Positions 44,266 through 52,378 of a stretch of DNA of 64,000 nt are shown here, in pieces; the stretch's first letter is position 1; each line of letters begins with the position of its first letter. Under the pieces are notes generated by a model. It did no database searches and was not told the origin of the DNA. It saw nothing but the letters and a program-made list of their open reading frames with translations. The stretch comes from Nitrospira sp. (lineage in GTDB: Bacteria; Nitrospirota; Nitrospiria; Nitrospirales; Nitrospiraceae), in the NCBI GenBank assembly GCA_024760545.1, contig CP060501.1, forward strand, positions 3,736,036-3,800,035, read 5' to 3'. A program made the position numbers and the translations under genes.

Positions 44266-44853
44266 ATGATGACCAACGCTTGTGTCCGGATCACTATCAT
44301 TGCCACGCTCGCAGTGCTGTCTGCCCCGATCACTTCCGCTGTCGATAGAAATGCTGGAGCTCCGGCGAGTATTCCTCCAAGAGTCGTCGCTGACTTTCTT
44401 CACGCGGTCATCATGGCGCATCGGAACTTTTACACGATCCATATCGTCAACCCACTGCTGCAAGAAGGGATTGTGGATGTCTCGGAAAATTGGCGGGCGA
44501 AAACCGCATTGCCCTTACCCGTGCAGTTCCTGCAAGAGACAAGCGAGATGGCGGAATTGACCAGCGCCGATGTCCATTACCATCTCATCAGTCAATGGCC
44601 GATCAACAAGGCCAATGCACCGGTCACCGAATTTGAGCGGCGCGGCCTCGAAGCCGTTCAGGCCGACCCGACCCAGCCCTATTCCAGCACATTCGGGGGC
44701 GCCAGCGGACGGCGATTCGGGACGGTCTACGCCGATCTGGCCGTCACACGGGTGTGCATCGATTGCCACAACACCCACTCCAATAGTCCTCGATCAGATT
44801 TCAACGTCGGTGATGTCATGGGAGGACTGGTGATCAGTTTCCCGCTCCCTTGA
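44266..44853 (+). CDS. Tll0287-like (DUF3365) periplasmic haem protein
   Basis: 195 residues. Signal peptide IIATLAVLSAPITSAV. The mature part is helical (VVADFLHAVIMAHRNFYTIH), then beta, and ends with a single c-type haem motif CIDCHNTHSN at residues about 164-168. This pattern, one CXXCH close to the end after DxxVTRVC, is that of Tll0287-like domains, sensory haem domains related to PAS. Here it is a stand-alone periplasmic protein. RBS AGAGAGGA is upstream. A cupredoxin gene lies convergently next to it, suggesting an electron-transfer or redox-sensing setting. Confidence 0.75.
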   Translation: MMTNACVRITIIATLAVLSAPITSAVDRNAGAPASIPPRVVADFLHAVIMAHRNFYTIHIVNPLLQEGIVDVSENWRAKTALPLPVQFLQETSEMAELTSADVHYHLISQWPINKANAPVTEFERRGLEAVQADPTQPYSSTFGGASGRRFGTVYADLAVTRVCIDCHNTHSNSPRSDFNVGDVMGGLVISFPLP

Positions 44854-44989
44854 CAGGGCAAACAGCAACCGGTCGGCGCATGCCGGTGAAAAGCGCCGAC
44901 CGGCCGTCACGCATCCGAAGCCACACATTCTTACGTGGACTCTGCACCCCGCAGACAAGCCCAACTTCGAGATGATCGCCATCTCGGTC

Positions 44990-45448
44990 TCATCCGCCTT
45001 CCCGAACTTGGTCGATGAGAAGCATTTCGCCTTTCACAGTTTTGTGCATATCACACCAGAATGCGTGCGTCCGGTTTTCGTCCTTGCCATCACTCGTTGG
45101 AGTAAATTTAATCACCATCGTCCGGCCTGGCTCGACCCGATAGACATTCGCCCCTTTTCCTTCTGCAACAGCACCTCCAACCATCTCGACTTTGTCGGCC
45201 CTCCCGAATGCCGAGGAATTGAACCCGTGTGTAACGGAGTCCTCATTGCGGATGCTGATCTCGGTCGGAAAGCCGGTGTACATCGTGCCGCGAACCAACT
45301 TCGCTTCTCCGGATTGGATCACGATCTCAACTTTCTGAACCTGCGCTCCTCGAACCTCCACACCGCTGATCCCCACGCCAAGGAATGTGCCGACCGCCAG
45401 TGCCACGCACATCAACTGAGATTTTGTGACACATCTTCCAACCCTCAT
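44990..45448 (-). CDS. Cupredoxin-like type 1 copper protein
   Basis: 152 residues from ATG 45448 with AAGGAGG upstream. Signal peptide MCVALAVGTFLGVGISG. The copper ligands follow the usual order: His in SVTHGFNS, then Cys, His and Met in FWCDMHKTVKGEM. Strand segments EISIRNEDSVTHGFN and TMVIKFTPTSDGK fit the plastocyanin-type beta sandwich. It is probably a periplasmic electron carrier or copper chaperone. The Tll0287-like haem gene is its convergent neighbour. Confidence 0.8.
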   Translation of the reverse strand: MRVGRCVTKSQLMCVALAVGTFLGVGISGVEVRGAQVQKVEIVIQSGEAKLVRGTMYTGFPTEISIRNEDSVTHGFNSSAFGRADKVEMVGGAVAEGKGANVYRVEPGRTMVIKFTPTSDGKDENRTHAFWCDMHKTVKGEMLLIDQVREGG

Positions 45449-45534
45449 AACGTGCCTCCTTCGGTTAGACAGCCCACGATACGTCCAGCCTATTGAAATG
45501 CGCATTATTCAGTCGGACGAACAACCTCCTTTGC

Positions 45535-45744
45535 TCAAGGAACACACATGATCATGTCGCTTTGGCCTGGATACATGCTCCGGCTGGAAATCACGATATT
45601 CCTGCATACTGCCTTGAAGACTCTGCACAAGAGCAGAATAGCGACACGCACCAGAATGGCGTTGGAATCTGGGATGATGAGAAAACCGATCGCCAACGCA
45701 ACGCTTCGCTTAGTGACGAACCACGGTAGGACAAGAAGAGGCAT
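45535..45744 (-). CDS. Possible small membrane protein
   Basis: 69 residues with two hydrophobic stretches (SVALAIGFLIIPD, AILVRVAILLLC). No strong ribosome binding site (GGAGTGGG at about 9 bases). It might be a real small membrane protein or a chance frame; the opposite strand gives a weaker protein. Confidence 0.3.
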   Translation of the reverse strand: MPLLVLPWFVTKRSVALAIGFLIIPDSNAILVRVAILLLCRVFKAVCRNIVISSRSMYPGQSDMIMCVP

Positions 45745-45827
45745 GGGCTAGACCCACTCCTACATATAGTTTCCTCCTTGCAGAAGCTTAGGTCAAGCGA
45801 GTGCTTCGGAAAAAGAGAAGTTTCTTT

Positions 45828-46034
45828 ATGTGGACGACATCAAAAATGTCCCTATATCCGCATAAGAATCCATCAGACAACCGCAGAGGCGGAGGCGCGG
45901 TTCATGGTTCCAGAGTTCAATACGGCTACCTTGTGTTCCGCCGCATTCGTGTGGGCGGTGTCTCGGTTGGCGACGATACGGCTCAGGCAGTCCAGGCCGC
46001 ATGGAAAGAGTCCCGCCGAGGTCCCATCTCATGA
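45828..46034 (+). CDS. Possible small basic protein
   Basis: 68 residues from MWTTSKMSLYP; the middle GSRVQYGYLVFRRIRVGG and the end AVQAAWKESRRG look protein-like. The ribosome binding site is weak. An overlapping frame in the same area is less convincing. Function unknown. Confidence 0.3.
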   Translation: MWTTSKMSLYPHKNPSDNRRGGGAVHGSRVQYGYLVFRRIRVGGVSVGDDTAQAVQAAWKESRRGPIS

Positions 46035-46096
46035 CACCCAGCCAGATGAATCCTTAGCAAAAGGAGGCGATTGGTAATGACTCAGAGCCTGATGGA

Positions 46097-46696
46097 TCAT
46101 GGTGTGTCGTAGTGTTCTGGCATTGCCGTGGCACCACGACTGCCACGTGCTGGATTGTTTTGGTCTGCATGGAGGCCGAGCCCGACCTGCTCCAGAGGCC
46201 TTCTCTCTCTGAATGCTACCAAGTCTGCCAGGATTTCGGTGATCGTTCGACTTAAGCGGTTGATGTCATCCACTGACGAGGCATTCCCACCTGCCGCCTT
46301 CTTGCGATTGAAACAACGTACGGGCTTTCCCCCGTCGATAAACCAGAGTGAATGCAATAACTCGTTTCTTTTCCTTGCCGCGCTTTCTATCCTATCCAAA
46401 ATACGTCGAAAGTCCTCGCGGTCTTTCTCTTTGTAGATCAGCCACTCCTCGCTGGAGCGTAATTTCTCTACCAGGAGCGTTATCGGCAAGTCCTTCGTCA
46501 GAACCAGAGCCGTCCGTATCGCAAGCCCCCATGCTTCCCAGGCAAAACACTCCAATGAGATATGGAGTAAGGAAAAGCGGATGGTCATTTTGCCAAGGGC
46601 CTTCTCATAGGGGGCCTCATGGTGTGCTTGTGCCCGTAAATTCTTGTCCAACTCTCGGAACGCGTCAGTAGCAATGCTAGTATCTTTGCTCACCAT
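46097..46696 (-). CDS. Helical protein with HEPN-like motif
   Basis: 199 residues with AAAGGA before the ATG. Mostly helical and charged. KRNELLHSLWF has the Arg-X4-His arrangement (RNELLH) found in HEPN domains, and it lies after a helix (RRILDRIESAARK), as in that fold. HEPN proteins are RNases or bind nucleotides; no MNT partner gene is adjacent. The last 40 residues are of low complexity. Confidence 0.5.
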   Translation of the reverse strand: MVSKDTSIATDAFRELDKNLRAQAHHEAPYEKALGKMTIRFSLLHISLECFAWEAWGLAIRTALVLTKDLPITLLVEKLRSSEEWLIYKEKDREDFRRILDRIESAARKRNELLHSLWFIDGGKPVRCFNRKKAAGGNASSVDDINRLSRTITEILADLVAFRERRPLEQVGLGLHADQNNPARGSRGATAMPEHYDTP

Positions 46697-46963
46697 CCCA
46701 ATCCTTTCACGTTTGCTCCTCAGTCTCAGGTATTTTGTCGAATAGAGAATCCCGTGCCCGAATCGTCAGCAAAGAGTGAGCCACGTCGATTGCGCGGGAA
46801 GAGTATGCATTCACACGTATTGTCGTATGTCTGGTAACAAGACGTGCGATGAAGTGGATCATTTGGATACATGTAGAACCCAAATGGATTCATTGTTCCT
46901 ACGGGAACCATGACCAATCCAGTCAAATCTTGAGACGAAAGCGGCTTCAGCGTACCGGCGTGG

Positions 46964-47200
46964 CTATCCAACCGAAGCTCCAGGAATCTCACCGTCAATG
47001 ATGAGTTTGCCGTAGTGAATACAGATGACCTCGGCTTCATCCTTACTCGCGTACGCTTCGTCTTTGAAGAAATGAAGAGTGTGTTCTTGGTTGTGAGTGG
47101 ACCATGAAATGAACAGGTTCAATCCCCACATGCCGCTCTCCGCGAGATGCTGGGGTGCGGGTCGAATACTGAATCCTTTGTAGGATACTGCTCGGGTCAT
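46964..47200 (-). CDS. Small conserved-looking protein (YKGFSIRP type)
   Basis: 78 residues with AAGG before the ATG. Begins MTRAVSYKGFSIRPAPQHL, has GLNLFISWST, and ends CIHYGKLIIDGEIPGASVG. The DEAEVICIHYGKLIIDG ending is typical of short beta-helix proteins with a HlyU-like or DUF6566-like layout. The next gene has a similar core and may be a diverged copy. Confidence 0.5.
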   Translation of the reverse strand: MTRAVSYKGFSIRPAPQHLAESGMWGLNLFISWSTHNQEHTLHFFKDEAYASKDEAEVICIHYGKLIIDGEIPGASVG

Positions 47201-47236
47201 GTCGATTGACCTTGAGCACGGTAGTGAATAGAACGG

Positions 47237-47464
47237 CTAAACCCCAGAATCAATTTGACCCTTGGCAGCTTTCAATGCCGCTATCTCGGCCTCAAGGGAC
47301 GTATCGAAGTCCCCTTCAGCATGTCCTTGTTTTGGATGAGGCCGGGAGTCAAGAGCTTCCACAAGGATTGAATACTGGCATCTCCATCGCCCATTCGCTT
47401 GTCGCAGGGGTGTCAATGTGATGATGTAGCCAGCATAGTAAAATTCTCGCCATGGGATGACCAT
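47237..47464 (-). CDS. Small protein similar in layout to the neighbour
   Basis: 75 residues from ATG 47464, without a clear ribosome binding site. It reads FYYAGYIITLTPLRQANGRWRC, then YSILVEALDSRPH and EAEIAALKAAKGQI. The order (Tyr-rich strand, Trp, strand, helix) parallels the gene at 46964-47200. Confidence 0.4.
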   Translation of the reverse strand: MVIPWREFYYAGYIITLTPLRQANGRWRCQYSILVEALDSRPHPKQGHAEGDFDTSLEAEIAALKAAKGQIDSGV

Positions 47465-48290
47465 AAAGTGGTCGGAGTGCTCGCTAAGGCTGTTTTCCCG
47501 TAATCGTGATCCCGCTGTCTGCCCCAACCTCAATCCTCATATTGGGATGCTGCAGAATCGCCGGGATCATCGTACTTTCCATAAACAACTCCGGATTGGT
47601 CTTATGTGTTAATCAGTTCACAGGTTGACCCACCTGGAGGGGGATATTCCAATCTTCACCGTCATGCTTGCTGAGCCTACCTGGAGGAGGTAGGACGGGC
47701 GGGAAACTTCTTGTCAATCTGACACAGATAGTGCCAAATCAGATCTACCTCGAGGACACCCCTCGAGTAGGACTTCCGAACCCGCCATAAAGTGCTTAAT
47801 TTCATCGTGCAAGCTAAGGAGCGACCCTTGTCGGTAACTGGTCAGCGTTTGGCGGACCCTACAAGAAGTGCCATAGCGGTAACAACTAGATGTTAGCTCT
47901 GTTTTTGACACTAATTCTGCTGGGAGCGAATCAAGCATTTGAGATTAGGGTCTGAAGGACGGCAATGCGGCGAAGGGAATGCGTCGTTGACGGTTCAGGC
48001 CTTGGCGAAAAACCTGGCAGATGTGTAGGGTTAGCTGCTTGAGCAAATGATACGGATAAGAACACGGACATTTTCAAACATTGCCGGTGAAGGTCAGAAG
48101 CATATTGAGCCATCAAGGGAAGCGTTTGTCTCCGCCTGATTAGCACTCCCGTCGCTGTGCCCATCTTCCTCATATCGACGTTTTAAGCTGAGATATCCCC
48201 CTGGCTCCTGTCAGTATCCTGGGCATAGAAACTGCACAATTCAGCATAGCGTTCCGTAGCAGTCATCATAGGAAAGGAGTAACCGCCAAT
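47465..48290. other. Intergenic stretch, no supported gene
   Basis: About 825 bases with only short frames lacking good starts. It ends with AAAGGAG before a tiny frame. It looks like decayed sequence in the accretion zone. Confidence 0.5.
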
Positions 48291-48371
48291 ATGCCAGGAA
48301 TAATCGAAGCGATCCTAGTGAGCTCAATTGTGGGACTGACGTACATCATGGTAGCTGCATGGCGTAAGTAG
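48291..48371 (+). CDS. 26-residue hydrophobic peptide candidate
   Basis: Starts MPGIIEAILVSSIVGLTYI and ends with a short basic tail (WRK). It has the form of a single-pass membrane peptide, as in small KdpF-like or regulatory peptides. AAAGGAG lies about 11 bases before the ATG. Short length limits confidence. Confidence 0.4.
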   Translation: MPGIIEAILVSSIVGLTYIMVAAWRK

Positions 48372-49012
48372 ACGGAGCGGTTCATATCGTTCAGGAGCCT
48401 TCGCCATGAGCGTGAATGGGGTGAGAGGTCAGCTAAGCATAACCGCTCAGCCGGTTCTCGCGGTGAGATACATTTCGTTTCAATAACCGGGTAGAACTGT
48501 TCCAAGGTCGCGGCTAGACCGATACCCCTCAAATAGCCATAAGGCTTACTGTTGGTTATTCAGGAGAACCTGCACCCTCAGTGTTGAATAATCAGCAGAG
48601 GCAAGATCACGAGTTATGATCAGGGTATCTGCCACGGCCCGGTGCAGGCCAATGGGGAATGACACCATTCACCCACCATGCACTCGCCCGTCGCCCGTTG
48701 GCGGGAACCAAGCAGAAGAATTAGCACAGGCCGAAGTAGGCTCGGCCGAGCTTGTCAAGTTAGTACCTGATCTCCCACCTATCAACTGAGATAACGCGAT
48801 CACCGTAGGTGTTCTTTATAAATCTATAATAGAAACTCCGTAAATATGGATCCTCCGGAATGTCCGTCATCTCTGCCATACAATGGCAGGCAATGATTGA
48901 ATGGTATGGCACGCCAAGGCAGCTAGCAAACTCAACACGTATCTGCAAACCAACACGGTATTAACACCTGCCTCTTCGAGCGAAGTTTTTGTTTCCGTAA
49001 CCGCTTGAAAGA
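48372..49012. other. Intergenic stretch before repeat B
   Basis: About 640 bases. A 62-codon reverse frame at 48760-48948 starts at a TTG without support. AACACGGTATTAACACC at 48952-48968 is a near copy of a motif found in repeats A and B. Confidence 0.5.
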
Positions 49013-49227
49013 TTGATGTCCCCGATACGAATTGAACGTACGACCCGCAGTTTAGAAAGCAGTGAAAGGGGATTGCTCAAGTCCATGAAGATTTGGACAA
49101 TCCCGCCTTCCTTCAATCACATAGCCCATTTCGTTGTAGGGTGACTTCGCACCAATTCATCTCATTTCAGTCCGCTTTGTCGCTCGCGCTAACACCGTAT
49201 TAACACCGGCCATCCAGGCCTGATCGG
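49013..49227. repeat. Direct repeat B: 3' half of tRNA-Arg plus element end
   Basis: 215 bases matching repeat A (29307-29522). The first 45 or so bases match the tRNA-Arg 3' half (minus strand) through GATACGAATTGAACGTACG; the rest is shared only with repeat A, including AACACCGTATTAACACC at 49191-49207. Repeats A and B lie about 19.7 kb apart, and B lies 1.4 kb left of the intact tRNA. Confidence 0.75.
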
Positions 49228-49522
49228 TTGACCCCCCACCGGCACAATCTTGGGACCCATATTCCCTCTGCAACACCAGGACAAAATGAACGGCGTTGTC
49301 GGCAGGCGGATGGGTGGGCCTGTTTAGGGAACTCGACGTCTAGTTTGTTATCTCAGGCACCACCATGAACAAAGGGAGTAGTCATGCTGAGGCCCTGAGG
49401 AGGAGGGCTGTATTCTGTCCAGCTCCCGGTCCAAACATCCCTATTTCCTGGGGGAACCCTCTGCTATGGTTGTACAGTGTCAGTGGGCACGTTGAGTATT
49501 CCATTTCCAAAGGAGATCGTCG

Positions 49523-49771
49523 ATGAAAACGCAACCTTCGAAGCAGCGAACAAAGAACACACCGGCCATTCCCAAGGGAAGTCGAACCCAGGAGCAATCA
49601 TCGGCTGGGACGGCGGTGCCAAAGAAGCAACCGACGTTTGACGATTTGCATGCGCGTATCACCGTACGAGCGTATTATCTGTACGTTGAGCGGGGTCGCC
49701 GTGAGAGCTGTGCAGAGCAAGACTGGCTGGATGCGGAACGGGAGATTCTGAACCACACATTTCCCGTGTAG
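49523..49771 (+). CDS. DUF2934 family protein
   Basis: 82 residues with AAAGGAG before the ATG. After a basic, disordered head (KTQPSKQRTKNTPAIPKG) comes ITVRAYYLYVERGRRESCAEQDWLDAERE (in part: RAYYLYVERGRRE, DWLDAEREI). This pattern (I-x-x-RAY-x-x-x-x-x-RG, then W-x-x-AE) is DUF2934, small bacterial proteins of unknown role. Confidence 0.75.
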   Translation: MKTQPSKQRTKNTPAIPKGSRTQEQSSAGTAVPKKQPTFDDLHARITVRAYYLYVERGRRESCAEQDWLDAEREILNHTFPV

Positions 49772-49923
49772 CACCGAATACCAATTCAATCAACTGCTCA
49801 GCTTGATACAGTACAACACGGTGTGCCGCGATTGTTCCAACGCCAGCAGGGTACTGCGCAAGCCTGAAACGCGTTTCGAAAAACACCTGGCGGACATCTT
49901 GTGATCGAGTAGGGCTCAAGGAG

Positions 49924-50097
49924 AATCTATTTCACGATCTTCGTCGTACAGCGGTGCGTAATGTGGTGCGCGCTGGAATTAGTGAACGGGTTGCAATGGC
50001 CATATCGGGTCACAGAACGCGATCAGTTTTTGATCGGTATGATTATTGTGACAGGAGTAGACTTAAGAATAGCGCAGACTCAATTAGAAGCAACTGA
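49924..50097 (+). pseudogene. Tyrosine recombinase C-terminal fragment
   Basis: NLFHDLRRTAVRNVVRAGIS and SGHRTRSVFDRYDYC hold the HxxR, second His (GH) and catalytic Tyr (DRY) of a tyrosine recombinase. The N-terminus is missing and no start is visible. It differs from the intact integrase at 50742-51851 (GHKSEKMWKRYN), so it derives from another element. It lies just left of the tRNA 3' end, where an integrase is expected. Confidence 0.8.
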
Positions 50098-50116
50098 TAG
50101 CGTGTCCAACTTGTCG

Positions 50117-50308
50117 CTACCGGTATCGAAGCCCTAACTCTAGCGCAAGTTGCGCTATGACTTCTTCCGAGGTCGAGCGTGAAATGAGCAATACATTTGC
50201 GAACGCATCATGCCAAAAGATCAGAGCTTCAGCTTCTTTGTATAGCGACAGGTGATCAAGTAGTTCGGGTTCGGCGTGATCTTGGGCGAACTCGGCGAGT
50301 GTTTCCAT
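50117..50308 (-). CDS. Small acidic helical protein
   Basis: 63 residues with AAGG before the ATG. METLAEFAQDHAEPELLDHL, then a segment IFWHDAFANVLLIS and EEVIAQLALELGLRYR. Mostly helical. Function unknown. It lies between the recombinase remnant and the tRNA. Confidence 0.4.
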   Translation of the reverse strand: METLAEFAQDHAEPELLDHLSLYKEAEALIFWHDAFANVLLISRSTSEEVIAQLALELGLRYR

Positions 50309-50637
50309 TAACCTTGCTGAAAATTTACACCGGAACTTTTTGGATACTGGCCAAACGGTTTGAGCTTGGGGCAGGTATGCACCATCCTCCTTGTGAGCCT
50401 CGTAACATTTTTCAACGTCATCAGATATCGCTGCCCCCTCTGCATAGAATGTTGTGGCCTCAGGAAAGTATTGCGGTAGAGCCTTAAAGAACCGGGCGCT
50501 ATCTACTTTCCTCTTCTATTTCCTAAAAATCACTCATACCGTTCGGTTACAGAGAAGAGTTCTGCCCTAGTTTGAGCACAATTTCGAGCACAGTAGAGGG
50601 GTGGAGAAGGAGGGCAGCAGCCTAAGCAATTGAAATT

Positions 50638-50714
50638 TGGTGCCCCCGATACGAATTGAACGTACGACCCGCGGTTTAGGAAACCGCTGCTCTATCCAAC
50701 TGAGCTACGGGGGC
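50638..50714 (-). tRNA. tRNA-Arg (anticodon CCT)
   Basis: On the minus strand: acceptor GCCCCCG pairs with CGGGGGC, discriminator A and an encoded CCA. The D-arm is GCTCAGTTGGATAGAGC. The anticodon stem GCGGT/ACCGC encloses the loop TTCCTAA, giving CCT. The T-arm has TTCAATT closed by GTACG/CGTAT with one G-U. A perfect 12-bp inverted repeat (50629-50640 and 50719-50730) flanks the gene. This gene is the source of the 3' halves in repeats A and B. Confidence 0.95.
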
Positions 50715-50741
50715 GAGGCCAAATTTCAATGACTTACAGTT

Positions 50742-51851
50742 CTACAGACTCTCGGTCATAGGGTCAAGTGTTCCCGGCGTGTTCTCTTGGAGGTATTTTT
50801 GAACTTTCAGCGCTGCCTGAACCAAGTCGCGCTCCTCGATTGCATTATAACGCTTCCACATCTTCTCAGACTTATGACCAACGATCTTCATCGCGGTCGC
50901 TGTATCCACTCCAGCCCTTCGCAAGTTCGTAGACGCACAATGTCGAAGATCATGGAACCTAAAGTCGGTAATTCCGGCATCTCGTAAGGTTGTGCGAAAA
51001 GACCGGCTGATGCGTTGTATAGGTTTGCCTCTGAACGTGAAGACATGACGTGTTGAGAGTGAACGGATTTTCGACAGGCGTTGAAGGGCCACTCGTATAT
51101 CTGGAGTCATTGGGACTTGGCGAGGCTTCTTAGTCTTCGTATCCTGACTGCGAAGTGTAATAAAGCCCCTCTTGAGATCAACACGGTCCCATGTCAGTCC
51201 GACAATCTCACCAAATCTCTGGCCCAGCTGATAGGCGAGTAACAGGACAGGCTTTAGATGTCCCTTTGCGACATCGTAGAGTTTGCTCCATTCTTCTTCA
51301 GTCAACACTCTATCTCTGGCGTTCTGTGGATCAGGAAGCGGAACCCTGGTAGCGGGGTTGACCTGTAAGAGCCCCCGTCGGATTGCCACGTTCAGACAAT
51401 GTTTGAGTACAACATGGTCATTGTTCACAGTCTGAATAGTGGGCTTTGTTCCATCCTTCTTCTTACGTTGTGCTCGGAAGGCTTCGACATCATGAGGCTT
51501 AATCTCCGTTAAGACCTTTCCACCGAAGAACGGGATTAGCTGCCGCTCCACGATTTCGAGTCGGTCTTGGTAGCTGCGAAGAGCCTTGATTGATTCGAGA
51601 TTCAGATAGGCAGTTGCCCATTCCTTGAAGAGAATCGGCTTAGCCTGTTCGGTTTTCTCGTGGCCCAAGAGCAAACGGGTTTTGATCGCGGCTTCCATCT
51701 CGCGAGCGATTGTCTTGTTCAGGCACCCCACTTTCCATCGCTTCTTTTTGGCTCCGGGTACGCCACTGGCGAGGATCCACGATTTGCCATCCTCATTCTC
51801 AATCACACGGAACTCAACATAGTAACTATCGCGCCGCTTGGTTAGTCCCAT
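50742..51851 (-). CDS. Tyrosine integrase
   Basis: 369 residues. N-terminal SAM-like arm-binding half, then the catalytic half: first Arg in YQLGQRFGEIVGLTWDRV, HDLRHCASTNL (HxxR), VGHKSEKM (His) and the nucleophile Tyr in WKRYNAIEE. All key residues are present, so it looks active. The stop lies 27 bases upstream of the tRNA-Arg 5' end, in the same orientation. It overlaps the AlpA-like gene by 26 bases. It should integrate and, with that protein, excise the element that extends to the right. Confidence 0.93.
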   Translation of the reverse strand: MGLTKRRDSYYVEFRVIENEDGKSWILASGVPGAKKKRWKVGCLNKTIAREMEAAIKTRLLLGHEKTEQAKPILFKEWATAYLNLESIKALRSYQDRLEIVERQLIPFFGGKVLTEIKPHDVEAFRAQRKKKDGTKPTIQTVNNDHVVLKHCLNVAIRRGLLQVNPATRVPLPDPQNARDRVLTEEEWSKLYDVAKGHLKPVLLLAYQLGQRFGEIVGLTWDRVDLKRGFITLRSQDTKTKKPRQVPMTPDIRVALQRLSKIRSLSTRHVFTFRGKPIQRISRSFRTTLRDAGITDFRFHDLRHCASTNLRRAGVDTATAMKIVGHKSEKMWKRYNAIEERDLVQAALKVQKYLQENTPGTLDPMTESL

Positions 51852-52035
51852 GGCTGTCTCTCCGTGGTGTGATCGTGTGCTGATCGATCCATGCGTCCAG
51901 CTGAGTCTGCTTAAACTTCACAAGTCGCCCGATTTTAACATACCCCAGTTTCCTCGCGGAGACCCATCCGTACAGGGTCAATTTTGAGATACCTAAATAC
52001 TTCGCGGCTTCATCCATTGTCAAAAGATTGTTCAT
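51826..52035 (-). CDS. AlpA/excisionase-type HTH protein
   Basis: 69 residues: LLTMDEAAKYLGISKLTLYGW, then a basic strand GYVKIGRLVKFKQTQLDAW. This is the winged-helix MerR/AlpA layout used by excisionases and element regulators. It overlaps the integrase start by 26 bases, so they are coupled and probably act together in excision control. Confidence 0.85.
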   Translation of the reverse strand: MNNLLTMDEAAKYLGISKLTLYGWVSARKLGYVKIGRLVKFKQTQLDAWIDQHTITPRRDSHGTNQAAR

Positions 52036-52378
52036 GGCTCTTCAGATAGGCCTTTCCATCATGTGCCACCAATGAGGTCGAGTGATCCGACCGACGCCTC
52101 GGCACAGCTCTCGGGACTGGCACTTATGAGAGAGTTCAGAAGTTTTGGCCATACCGAAAAGGTAGGGGAGGCCGCACAGAGGAAAGGAGTGTGGGGGGCG
52201 GGTATGCCCGCGTCTCGAGGGGGTACTCATCTGCGTTTGCGGGAAGGCGAAGTGTCGGATGAGTTAGGTCTGAGGCGTCGGTAGCTTCATCTTGGGGTCC
52301 GAATTACATACATTCACGTCACGGCAAATAGAGAATACCGTTTAACCAGGAAGAAGCTCATTTTTGAAAAGTTAGAAC
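52036..52378. other. Intergenic region, no supported gene
   Basis: 343 bases between two reverse-strand genes. It probably holds the promoter of the xis-int pair. Short frames exist in both directions without support. Confidence 0.45.

Noticed and set aside
46077-46112. 11-codon frame after AAGGAGG
   Set aside because: Too short and of no distinctive composition; the site may be a chance match.
48760-48948. 62-codon reverse frame starting at TTG
   Set aside because: No ribosome binding site; it may be a remnant but cannot be supported.
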